A DNA stretch of 64,000 bases from Ornithodoros turicata (Eukaryota > Arthropoda > Arachnida > Ixodida > Argasidae). A program made the position numbers and the translations under genes. Position 1 is the stretch's first letter. The number at the start of each line of letters is the position of its first letter. Where the stretch lies: assembly GCF_037126465.1 (NCBI RefSeq), contig NC_088201.1:127410665-127474664 (forward strand). Direction: 5' to 3'. A model generated the notes under the pieces. It had not been told where the DNA came from. It was given only the letters and a program-made list of their open reading frames with translations, and searched no databases. Shown here one piece after another: positions 55,373 to 64,000 of this stretch.

Positions 55373-58300
55373 ATGGAACACCTGTATAGGCGGGCTACCC
55401 TCCTCCAATGGAATGCGCGTGGTCTGCGCACGAAGCTCCCGGACCTCAAGTTGTTTCTGTTGAAATATCAGACTCCCCTTCTGGCCATAAGTGAAGCATA
55501 TGTGAAGTCGGACTTTCGTCTTAGTGGCTACAACGTTTTTGGTCTACCCAGCGTGTCAGTGTGGAGAACAGTGCTCTGTGTGCGGCGTGACTTGACTGCA
55601 ACGCAGATACACCCGGTGGGGCCACTGCCGTTCGACCTTGTGCATTGCAGAGTTCAGCTTGGAAGAACTACATAGTCTGTTCTAAGTATGTATGCTCCGC
55701 CGTCCGTCCCGGTGACAATGCATGACTTACGGTCGGCTCTTGGTGGATTGGGTGCTCCCTCGCTTGTAGTTGGTGACATAAATGCGCACCATCCTATGTG
55801 GGGAAGCCGTAAGCGCGATGGCAAGGGGTCTCTGCGGTGCGACGTCATTGAAGATCTTGACCTCTGTGTCTTGAATGATGGGTCTCCAACATTCTTGCGT
55901 CGAGACTTCTCGACGGACGCACTAGACGTTTCGCTGTGTTCCAGGGATCTTTTTCCACATGTCACTTGGAGTACGGATTTGGACGGCAGAGGCAGCGATC
56001 ATCTCCCCATATTCCTCTCGTATTCCAAGTACGCGCCCGGAGCAGGCCACAGGATCGCTCGGTTGACCAATTGGCAGTCCTTTTGCAACCTGAGCAAGAA
56101 AGATGTGCAGGCGGGAATGACAGCAGAGGAAATTACTGATCTCATTGTGCGGTGCATAACGTCGTCCACTACGACTGCTAAGGTCGCTGCTGGTCATGCA
56201 GGTACAGATCCAGTAGTGGAGCGTTTGCGTGCTTATAGGAGACGGGCGGAGCGAAAGGCTCGGCGATCTGGCCAACTCACGGATGTTCAGGATGCCCGTC
56301 GTGCAAACGTAATGGTACAAAAGGCCCTGAAGGCCGTGGACATACGAAGATGGCGGCAGTTCTGTGCGTCTCTGACCCCTTTTACCAGTACTGCGAAGGT
56401 ATGGCGCGTTGCTCGAAGTCTCCGGGAAGCGCCTCCGGCGAAGAACCCCCTGCGATCTCTGTCTCTCTCGATTTCCAAGCCCGAGAAGGAAGTTGCATAC
56501 GAATTTTGCAAGACCATAGCAGCGAGCTCCGAGGCGGCGAAATGTTCAGGCTTTCAGGAACATGTTGTGCAGCTACAGCGCGCTATTAGCCAAGCTCCTC
56601 TATCATCGGACCCCGACATGGATGCAGACTTCACGGTTGCAGAACTCAAGGCGGCCCTGGCGTTTTCTCGGAAAAAGTCGTCACCTGGTCCGGACTTGGT
56701 CACCTATGCTGCGCTCCGTAACCTGAATGACACCTGCCTTCTGGTCCTCTTAGAGATCTACAATAAACCATCGAGGGATGGACAAGTCCCTGCTCAGTGG
56801 AAAGAGGCCCTAGTGGTTCCCATACTGAAACCTGGAAAACACCCCTTGGACCTGGCGTCTTTTCGGCCTGTCAGCCTTACCAGCTGCCTAGGCAAAGTTC
56901 TGGAGCGCATGGTGCTGCACAGGCTCGAGTGGTGGCTTGAGAGGATATGTGTTTTCCCCCAGGAAATGTCAGGCTTCCGCAGGCATCGTAGTTCAATGGA
57001 TTCGGTGATGGATTTGGTCTCTACTGTTGAGGAAGCGAAAGCCCGGAGGCAAATCGTGATGGCTGTCTTCCTGGACGTCAAGCGGGCGTATGACACCGTA
57101 AGTCACCCCGGTGTTCTGCATGCGTTACTTCGGTCGCAATTGCCTGGGAAAGCGCTTGCATGGCTTTCCGACTTCCTGAGCCAAAGGCAAATTTTTGTCA
57201 GAACAGGCGAGGGTGACACAGAAAAGACTGCTGTTCCGCAGGGTGTCCCGCAAGGAAGTGCTCTAAGCCCGTTACTATTCAATATCGTCATGGTTGATCT
57301 CAAGGAATGTCTACCGAGGAGAGTAAATCTCTCCATATATGCGGACGATGTGTGTATCTGGACTGTTGGAAAGTCCCGGCCGGCAATTCAACATCGGTTG
57401 CAAAGAGCACTGGATGCCATCAACAACTTCTTCTTGAACGCGGGGATGGATGTCTCCACCGAAAAAAGCGCTGTCCTTCCGTTTACTCGAAGAGAGATGC
57501 GGAGGTTCCAACTGCTGATTGGGGATTGCCCCCTCATACAAGTCAGGTTTCACAGGTTCCTGGGTGTTATCCTGGACCGCAACCTGTCGTGGCGAAGGCA
57601 CATTGACTTCATCATCTCAAAGGCTCAGCGCTGGGGGAATGTGATTCGCCACTTTGCCGGCGTGCGCTGGGGCTGCACTGGGCGGGATCTTCTTGTGCTC
57701 CACAAAACTCTGGTTCGCGGCTCCCTGCTATACAGCTTGCCCGTATTGCACGGTATATCAGCCACGTCTGAGCACAAGCTTCGGTGTACACTGGCACGCA
57801 GCCTGCGGACGTGCCTTGGTGTCCCGCGCAGCGCTGAGACACGGATGGTGATCGCCGACGCCGGGGAAATACCCATCGATGTCCTCCGCCGAAGAGAAAC
57901 CATACGACACTACCTCCGGTTGCTCGCTCACCACCGGCGTCATCCTCTAGTTCAAAAGCTACGTAGGCGGAAGAACAGTAAACTCTCGCTATGTGTTACA
58001 GCAACATCTGGAAACGTCCCTGGCTTCACTGTTGCCCCGACCGCCCCTTCAGTGGCACCATGGACACTGCCGAGCCCATCCCTCTCCACACACATCCCTG
58101 GCCTCCTGGGGCCGAAGAACCAGATCCCCGTTTCGGTTCTCAAGCAGTCTACTTTGGAAATGATGGATACAAACTACAGAGGCCGCACGGCTGTGTTCAC
58201 GTATGGTGCGTCTACATCGGATGGCTCCTCCGCTGCCTTTGTCATACCGGAGGAGTCACTATCATGTGGGTTCCGCCTGTCACATCGCACTTCGTCGACC

Positions 58301-59059
58301 TCTGCGGAGCTGTATGCCATCTTGTTATTTCTAAAGTATGTCTCAAAGTACCCTCCCCGTTCCTGGGTGATATACACCGACTCAAAATCAGCCCTGCAAT
58401 GTGTAGGAACCATGGGCATCCGCGGCTCGTTGGCCCCGGTGGTTGTTAGTATCCTGACGGCGCTCAAGGTTCTCGGCGAACAGGGACACCGGGTGACCCT
58501 ACAGTGGGTCCCCGGCCACACCGGCATTCAGGGCAACGAAGAGGCAGATTTGGCGGCTACTGCGGCCCACCGTATCTCCAGAGCCCTGCCCATTATCCTC
58601 TCCAACGGGGATAGGCGCTCCTACTTGTCTGCGTTGGTGCCACCCTTGGCCCGCCAGCAATGGCTGCATGACATCACTCAATGGTCGCTCCTCCGTGCAG
58701 TGGACCCGTCGTTATCATTTAGGATGCCAGGTGGCTTCCCTCGCAGCTTTACGACACTCCTGCGGCGTCTACGACTCAACGTAGCCTTCACCCCTGCGTT
58801 CCGTGCTAAGCTGGGTTACAGTAACACGGCGCTGTGCCTCGCTTGCCGCACCCCAGCTACGATCCCCCATATCATCGAGGACTGTGAGCGGTACACGTGT
58901 GAACGCCGGGTACTTCGACGCCAACTTGAACTCCTCGACCATAGACCATTCAGCTTGTCCAAAGTACTTGGCCCATGGAGCTCCCCTGAACATCAGTGCC
59001 GGGCTCTTCGCTCCCTTTTTGTTTTCATGCAGGCCACTGGACTCCTTGAAGAGCTCTAA
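55373..59059 (+). pseudogene. LINE ORF2: endonuclease, reverse transcriptase, RNase H
   Basis: One frame of 1229 codons is interrupted only by a TAG at 55673-55675. The apurinic-type endonuclease shows LLQWNARGLRTKLPDL, ISEAYV, VVGDINAHHPMWGS and GSDHLPI. RT shows SSPGPDLVTY, VVPILKPGKHPLDLASFRPV, FLDVKRAYDTVSHPGV, GVPQGSALSPLLFN and the active site YADD (57338-57349). RNase H shows YTDSKSALQCV and WVPGHTGIQGNEEADLAA. The end has CLACRTPATIPHIIEDC. The overlap with ORF1 (ATG 55373, ORF1 stop 55387-55389) suggests translational reinitiation. Apart from the stop it looks intact. Confidence 0.93.
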
Positions 59060-59352
59060 ACAGAACTCCGACTTGTCGTTGCCTCATTCTCACCATAATT
59101 CATCCTCTCACATTAACCACTGTGAAATGGGGTAGTGTCCTGTGGCTACCACGGGGAAACATCCCATGTCATTGTCACTTCTTCATTTATTGTTGTTGTT
59201 GTTGTTGTTCATCTTCATTGTATAGCAATTAAATATTTCTGATGACAGTTGTGTGATTCGATTCTCCCAAAATCTTATTGGAATTTGTGCCGCATGTTAT
59301 GATGATTAGAAATGTAGACTCCACCTTCGCGTCATTTGATAATAGATTCCTT

Positions 59353-59619
59353 TCAATATAGTATTGTCAACTGTCCAATAGTTTGAGAAAATATATACAC
59401 TGTGCAATTTAATTCGTAAAATAAGCTTTCGCAAAATATTAGTGATCCTCTTTGTAAGCAAAAATTGATGTAACATGACTCTAAATTTCTATTATCGATT
59501 CTTCTACAATTCTTTCCTTCGGGCGTCGGTGTTGTATAGAGTGTGGTCGTGTAAAAATCTCTTTGATTGCCAGCGCTGATTCCATGCGAAGATCCTTGTA
59601 CGTAGTGTCTCCTTAGCAA
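59353..59619 (-). CDS. unidentified 88-aa ORF (right arm)
   Basis: Mirror of 51303-51569, one replacement visible. It lies next to the LINE insertion. Confidence 0.25.
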   Translation of the reverse strand: MLRRHYVQGSSHGISAGNQRDFYTTTLYTTPTPEGKNCRRIDNRNLESCYINFCLQRGSLIFCESLFYELNCTVYIFSQTIGQLTILY

Positions 59620-59735
59620 TCTTCAACCTGTTCATAAGCTGTTTTCGTTGCGCTGTGTAGAATACATTACAATGATGACAAAGAATACAATTATTATTTC
59701 AATTATACACTTGTTTATTTCGATAAATTACAAGT

Positions 59736-60083
59736 CTATTCCAAACTCCGAAGTTTTCGTTTGTTGTCTTGATTGATGAATTCCGAAGACGTCAAGTAAT
59801 TTATTCTGGTTATTGGGCGCTTGAATCCAGCGTTGATTAACGCAGGTGATATGTTGTCGCCGTGCTTGTATTTCTTCAACAACTTGCACTTTGTTGCGAC
59901 GAAGTTGCACAGTCTCTTATTGATGCTTCCTTTCTTTGTATGAAGATTCTTGAATGGCGTACAAGAGAGTATTAGATGAAAATCGTCCGGTGGCCCACCG
60001 CAATTGATATGTCTGTTGAGTTTCAATAAGTGATGATACATCAGACCTTGCACGACAATATTGAACTTCTGTTCATTCGACAT
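59736..60083 (-). CDS. unidentified 115-aa ORF (right arm)
   Basis: Open mirror of the left-arm ORF with four visible replacements (LNRHIN, LKKYKHGDNISP). Its remaining open while diverging is mildly suggestive of a real protein. Confidence 0.4.
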   Translation of the reverse strand: MSNEQKFNIVVQGLMYHHLLKLNRHINCGGPPDDFHLILSCTPFKNLHTKKGSINKRLCNFVATKCKLLKKYKHGDNISPALINAGFKRPITRINYLTSSEFINQDNKRKLRSLE

Positions 60084-60151
60084 CCTTGACTGGTAGAATA
60101 AAATAAATGTGTAGAGGTTCTAGGGTGGAATATACCACGTGATAAGATTTT

Positions 60152-60634
60152 TTATGTACTTTCCATTTCAACCGTTAGGTGTAATTTCAACAAATCCGTA
60201 ATGAATCGTGCGATATAGACTGCTTGTATATGATAATTTGATCTGATTGCTTTCTTAATTAATGCAATACCCATTGCAATGATTACAATTACGTTTGGTC
60301 TAGTGTATTTCAATTCTTCGTTAGCAAACCTCAAAAACTCCACCATCAACCCAAGTGGTCCTTCCGATGATGACGTGCAAATATTTTTATAACTATTGTA
60401 TATTCGGCATACAAGTTCTCGCATCTTGAATTACATAATTTGTGCCATATCTCCGAATACGACCATGTCTAGGACGTATTGAAATGCAGCGATAAATGAA
60501 TCGTTTCGCGGCTCCTCTTTTTCGAAGCAGCTTTTTATCAGGTCCTCCCATGACGTATGGTAACGAGTACAAAATCCGTCCATCTCTTCAATGTATAGCA
60601 ATTGTCTGTTCTGTTTTGTAGTGCGCCTCGACAT
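60152..60634 (-). pseudogene. Bcl-2-like ORF with the same in-frame stop (right arm)
   Basis: Mirror of 50288-50770. The stop is present in both arms, so it predates the arm duplication or was copied between arms. One replacement is visible (KKAIRS for KKTIRS). Confidence 0.35.
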
Positions 60635-61376
60635 TTAATTAAATCATATTGGTGGTAATTTTATTTATTAAAAATTTATTATCGCGTTTAGAATGTTCCA
60701 CCTGCCGTGAGAATTATGGAATTCAATTTACAAAAAGATGTGATGTGTAAGGAAAAAAATGTTTGCTTTCAATGATTCTATGTACAAGGCAGCGCTAGAG
60801 TCCATCCTTCCCTAACTTGACTTGCTGGAGTCGGTTTATAGCTTTGTATACCAAGACCGTTGTTGGATTCCCCTACTCCCTGCGGGTGTAACCTTAACGA
60901 AAGTGTACGGGAACTCAGCTTCCCTCTCTCACTTCGTTTCCACTAGTTGGTCCTGAATGAAAAAGACGTGTTTCTGTGATGTATATTTGCGCTGCGTGGT
61001 TATGGAAAATGTTTGCCTAAATTAATTACTGCTTTTGACTTTGTTTCAGATGATCACTCGATTGATATTAATAAAAATATTCTATTAGTTGGGAATGTAT
61101 TTTTAAGTTGTGTGCGTTGATTTCCGCTATAGCAAACACAATAATTTGCATTTCAGATGACTTGTTTGCGGCTTCTGCATGTATTGCAAAGTTATCATAA
61201 AAAATATGTAATTAAATTTGTTTCTCGTTTTCGAATGAGTATTCTTTCTATCATTGAATAAATTTGACTTTCTCTTTTTTGCTTCAGATGATCACTCGAT
61301 TGATATTTTGTGAGTTGAGAATAGTGTATGCATAATAGTTGTGTCAGATATGAAATACATTATAATGCATCGTTTC

Positions 61377-61694
61377 TCATTTGGTATTGTTTGCGCCGAT
61401 AATATTTTCGCGTTTGCTTAGATAAAGTTTCTCTAAAATCAGTTTGCACTGACATAAACGTCTATTCTGAGATTTTTTGCGTGCTATTGTTTTTGATAGA
61501 ATTCTTATTGTATTCTTGAGAGTCGAATAATTCCAATGTCTATTTGCAATCAATAAAAAATTTCGCCTCTGTACACTGGTCCTAAGAACATTTCCTTTCG
61601 GAGGAAAGAATGTGAAAAAGAGAGAGGGTTTCCCCACTTCACAGATTGACAACTGGCTGGCTTTGGGCTGTATAGATGGAGAGAGTGACCCCAC
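61377..61694 (-). CDS. basic small ORF (right arm)
   Basis: Mirror of 49228-49545 with a few substitutions (KKSQNRRL for KKSKNRRL). Unknown function. Confidence 0.25.
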   Translation of the reverse strand: MGSLSPSIQPKASQLSICEVGKPSLFFTFFPPKGNVLRTSVQRRNFLLIANRHWNYSTLKNTIRILSKTIARKKSQNRRLCQCKLILEKLYLSKRENIIGANNTK

Positions 61695-61924
61695 CGGGCT
61701 GCATAGAGGGAAAGAGTGACCCCACCGGGCTGCATAGAGGGAAAGAGTGACCCCGCCGGGCTCCAGTCTGGTTGTGTAGTGGAAAGCTTAGTTGTGCTGC
61801 GTGTTTGGATACCTCTGTCAAGGTGATGTTTATAGTGCTTGAGTAAGATGAAAATTCTATATTCTTAGCTCGCTAGGTTGATTTTATGATATTTGAAAAG
61901 ATATATTATTTCAAATTGTAATGT

Positions 61925-62430
61925 TTGCTATTATTTTCCTGTGTGTTGTTTACATGTTGGCAGATGCATCGTTCAAAGCGTTTCTCTGCTATTCATCCGT
62001 GCATGTTTATCGTTTTGATTGATTCTTTTTCAATTATTTTCCTGCATGTGTCTGTTGTTTACCGTTGGTAGATGCACCGTTTAGAGTGTTTCTCTGCTAT
62101 TCATCCATGCATGTTTCTTGTTTTGTTAGATTGTTCTTCAACTATTTATCCTTTGTGTACCTCTTGTTTACGTGTTGGATTTTGGCTCTCTATTAGCTGT
62201 TGATCTTGTTTCAGTAATATTTTCCTGTCTGTTGTTTACACGTTGGCAGATGCACCATTTAGATTGTTTCTCTGCTATTCAGCGTTAGCTCTGTGCTGTA
62301 TTAAATTATTCATCATGTGCTGTTCAAAGTGTTTTTTCTGCCATTCATCCGTGCATGTTGATCGTTTTGATAGATTCTTTTCCATTTATTTTCCTGCATG
62401 TGTCTGTTGTTTATGTGATGTGTTCTGGTT
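61925..62430 (-). repeat. ~95-bp imperfect tandem repeats (right arm)
   Basis: Mirror of the left-arm array, with the same unit order. Confidence 0.7.
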
Positions 62431-62435
62431 CTCTA

Positions 62436-62684
62436 TTAGCTGTTGATGGTTTTTCTCGTTATTTCCGTATGTCTATGCTGTTTACTTAATAAGAAAATGA
62501 TTAATTGTGTAATGTTGGAATAATCTTCCCTATTCCGCTCGAAAATGTTCATAACTGTCAGGTGTACGCCTCCCGTTTTCAACAAATCAGGGCAGATATT
62601 ATTAGAGTTGATTGCTGGCTTGGAGCGTACTATGTGGTGAAGTTCATATTTTAATATATTTTCTGTGTTGAATTCATAAAACAA
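62436..62684 (-). CDS. CARD-like small ORF (right arm)
   Basis: Inverted copy of 48238-48486, still open, with a few replacements (for example TNIFEQ reads MNIFER). Both copies being open over the same length is weak support for function because the arms diverged recently. Confidence 0.35.
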   Translation of the reverse strand: MFYEFNTENILKYELHHIVRSKPAINSNNICPDLLKTGGVHLTVMNIFERNREDYSNITQLIIFLLSKQHRHTEITRKTINS

Positions 62685-64000
62685 AGTAAGGTTTGTAGTG
62701 TCTCTTAGAATGAAAATTGTATGGGGAAGTCACGAGGATGATTTTATGATAGTTAAAAATGATAGTCTCCTCCTCTGTTGTTTTTGATTAACCAATGTAT
62801 TGTTATAGATTTTATTTCCTCTCGTGTTCGTGTCTCATGGTCTTCCACGTTCTCTGCTGTTCACAATTAACTATACCTATTAGAAATTTGTAAATAAAAC
62901 TCTGCTATGGTGCTCACATATAATAATGTTAGACTTTTTATAATAAAACTTTTAATTTTGATTGTAATCATAGTGATTAAAAATATCTTCTTTGATTAAA
63001 TGTGTCATAATGGAATATTATCTATTGTTCTTGAAGTTACATATTAGAACTTTGTAATTAAAACTCCGCTAGGTTGCTCATGTTAGACTTTTTATAATAA
63101 ATCTTTTAATTTTGATACACGCACCACCCGACAAAAAATTGCGAACGAAGTCGTCCCAGGGTGAAAAATCGACAAAGATGTGGTCCGATGTTGTCAGTGT
63201 GCATGCCCCTACTTGCGCGCCGCATGAACAAAATGCGAACGAATTCGGCCCAGGCTGAAAAATAGCCAAAGAAGTCAGTCCAGTGTGTACAATCATAAGT
63301 GTACGCTCAGCTCTTCAACCCGCTTGTAAGCACACGGACAGCCCCTCACCTGCGCGCCACCCACCGCGCGCTGAAAAAAAAATCGCTAGAGAAGTCGGCC
63401 CATGCGGAAAAATCGCCAAAGAAGTCGGCCAGGGCGCACCGTCGACCTGCTAGTAAGCACCCGGACAGCCCCTCACCTGCGCGCCACCAACCGCGCGCTG
63501 AAAAAAATAATAAAAAATCGCTAGAGAAGTCGGCCCAGCTATTGTTCTTGAAGTTACATATCAGAACTTTGTAATTAAAACTCCACTATGGTGGTCACGT
63601 ATAATGATTATATAATAAAACTTTTAATTTTGATTGTAATCGTATTGATTAAAAATGTCTTCTTTGATTAAAATGTGCTCTCCTTCTGCTTAATTGAAAA
63701 CTTGCGTGATTATCACTAATAAAATACCCCTTCAATGTTATTGCATCAGATTTTTTGGCTGAGTTTTTCTCCTTCACACGGAGTCATAACATAATTCCTG
63801 ACACTATTGACTTTAATAAATATATTTTCACTTGTACTTTTGTGTATGGCTATCCTTTGCATGTAAATCGCCTACTGCACACCTGCTGTATCGGGAAAAA
63901 AATTGCGATTGAAGTCGACACAGATTGAAAAATGATAAAAGAAGCCGGCCCAGGCTGAAAAATGTGAGCAAGTAAGCGCTCACGCAACCCTCCGGCCACG

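Larger units (their letters stand above)
53220..55389 (+). pseudogene. LINE ORF1 (Gag-like nucleic-acid-binding protein), split by two MITEs
   Basis: The coding parts 53220-53453, 53715-54745 and 55137-55389 join in one frame: 1518 nt, divisible by three, about 505 codons. The N-terminus is Pro/Ser/Arg-rich with PPAANPPAASPPA-like repeats. The middle has an RRM-like stretch and the knuckles CYNCQRFGHLARNC, CKICSGSHTLQDC and CSNCGGPHAASHSLC. The C-terminus contains a hydrophobic helix (LLPLVIAVLKALLAAF). It overlaps ORF2 by 17 nt. ORF1 proteins coat LINE RNA and chaperone target-primed reverse transcription. Only the MITEs disable it. Confidence 0.85.
53076..59209 (+). mobile_element. I-group non-LTR retrotransposon (LINE), near full length
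   Basis: Flanked by a 9-bp duplication, CATCTTCAT (53067-53075, 59210-59218), and ending in (TTG)n. It has two overlapping ORFs: a Gag-like ORF1 with three CCHC-type knuckles and an ORF2 with endonuclease, RT, RNase H and a terminal cysteine-histidine motif. The RNase H places it in the I group rather than CR1 or Jockey. Two MITEs lie inside ORF1. Host context is the right arm of the palindrome. Confidence 0.93.
46626..64000. mobile_element. palindromic Polinton-type element (right end outside the window)
   Basis: The left end AGTAGTATATATGGG matches the Polinton terminus at 1726, and the following 500 bp carry the same TIR landmarks: the CACAGCGTCTGGG block, TTTATTAAAG, GAGAAAAACTCAGCC. Left arm 46626-52149 and right arm 52636-64000 are inverted copies; base 64000 pairs with about 46920, so roughly 295 bp of the right end lie beyond the window. 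No ATPase, integrase, polymerase or capsid gene is present. Arms differ by scattered substitutions. A LINE occupies the right arm only. Confidence 0.8.
52636..64000 (-). repeat. right arm of the giant palindrome (LINE-interrupted)
   Basis: Inverted copy of the left arm, interrupted at 53076-59209 by a LINE. All ORFs of the left arm recur on the opposite strand with few substitutions. The LINE insertion and private substitutions show that this is a real second arm, not an assembly mirror of the first. Confidence 0.9.

Overview
The window looks like nuclear DNA of an arthropod, most likely a tick. Two copies of a tRNA-derived SINE with the layout of the tick Ruka family are present, along with exon-like pieces with GT/AG borders, THAP and P2RX7-like domain relics, and eukaryotic transposable elements almost end to end. 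I see no intact ordinary host gene, no rRNA or free-standing tRNA gene, and no bacterial operon structure. The sequence is a deeply nested stack of mobile elements in which each layer can be ordered in time by who interrupts whom.

Layout. 1-1725: Penelope-like 3' end with a hammerhead-like motif, a 42-base hairpin, and a dispersed repeat. 1726-11451: a decayed Polinton/Maverick with AG...CT termini, a 6-bp GAAGTT target duplication and ~350-bp inverted repeats. It carries a micro-exon gene, the packaging ATPase, a PX-like minor protein, the integrase and protein-primed DNA polymerase B. A Ty3/gypsy gag fragment interrupts it, and a second, short-LTR gypsy interrupts that. 11452-13841: second copy of the dispersed repeat with a 1.5-kb DNA transposon inserted. 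13842-22775: an 8.9-kb TTAA-flanked unit with perfect 17-bp termini, holding a P2RX7-like pseudogene, an inner 4.5-kb element, a SINE, foldback MITEs and a LINE relic. 23.2-30.4 kb: a degenerate local duplication array split by a TA-flanked transposon and a copia element with a dead reverse transcriptase. 32037-38762: a hAT-like shell containing a foldback MITE, an inverted gypsy provirus and SINE copies. 40.5-42.2 kb: a LINE relic. 44.7-46.3 kb: a THAP-domain pseudogene with a MITE in its intron.

46626 to beyond 64000 is the most striking object: a second element with a Polinton-type terminus made almost wholly of two ~5.5-kb inverted arms around a 486-bp centre. Each arm repeats the same short ORFs. 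Two of these have the look of apoptosis-regulator folds (one CARD-like, one Bcl-2-like); this is a pattern-based suggestion only. The right arm alone received a 6.1-kb I-group LINE with a 9-bp target duplication, and that LINE then received two MITEs inside ORF1. Removing both, with one copy of each target duplication, restores an in-frame ORF1.

The two strongest leads are (1) an eight-exon gene made only of 16-37-nt exons inside a Polinton, with compatible splice phase at every junction, and (2) the palindromic, core-less Polinton derivative with candidate cell-death regulators in its arms.
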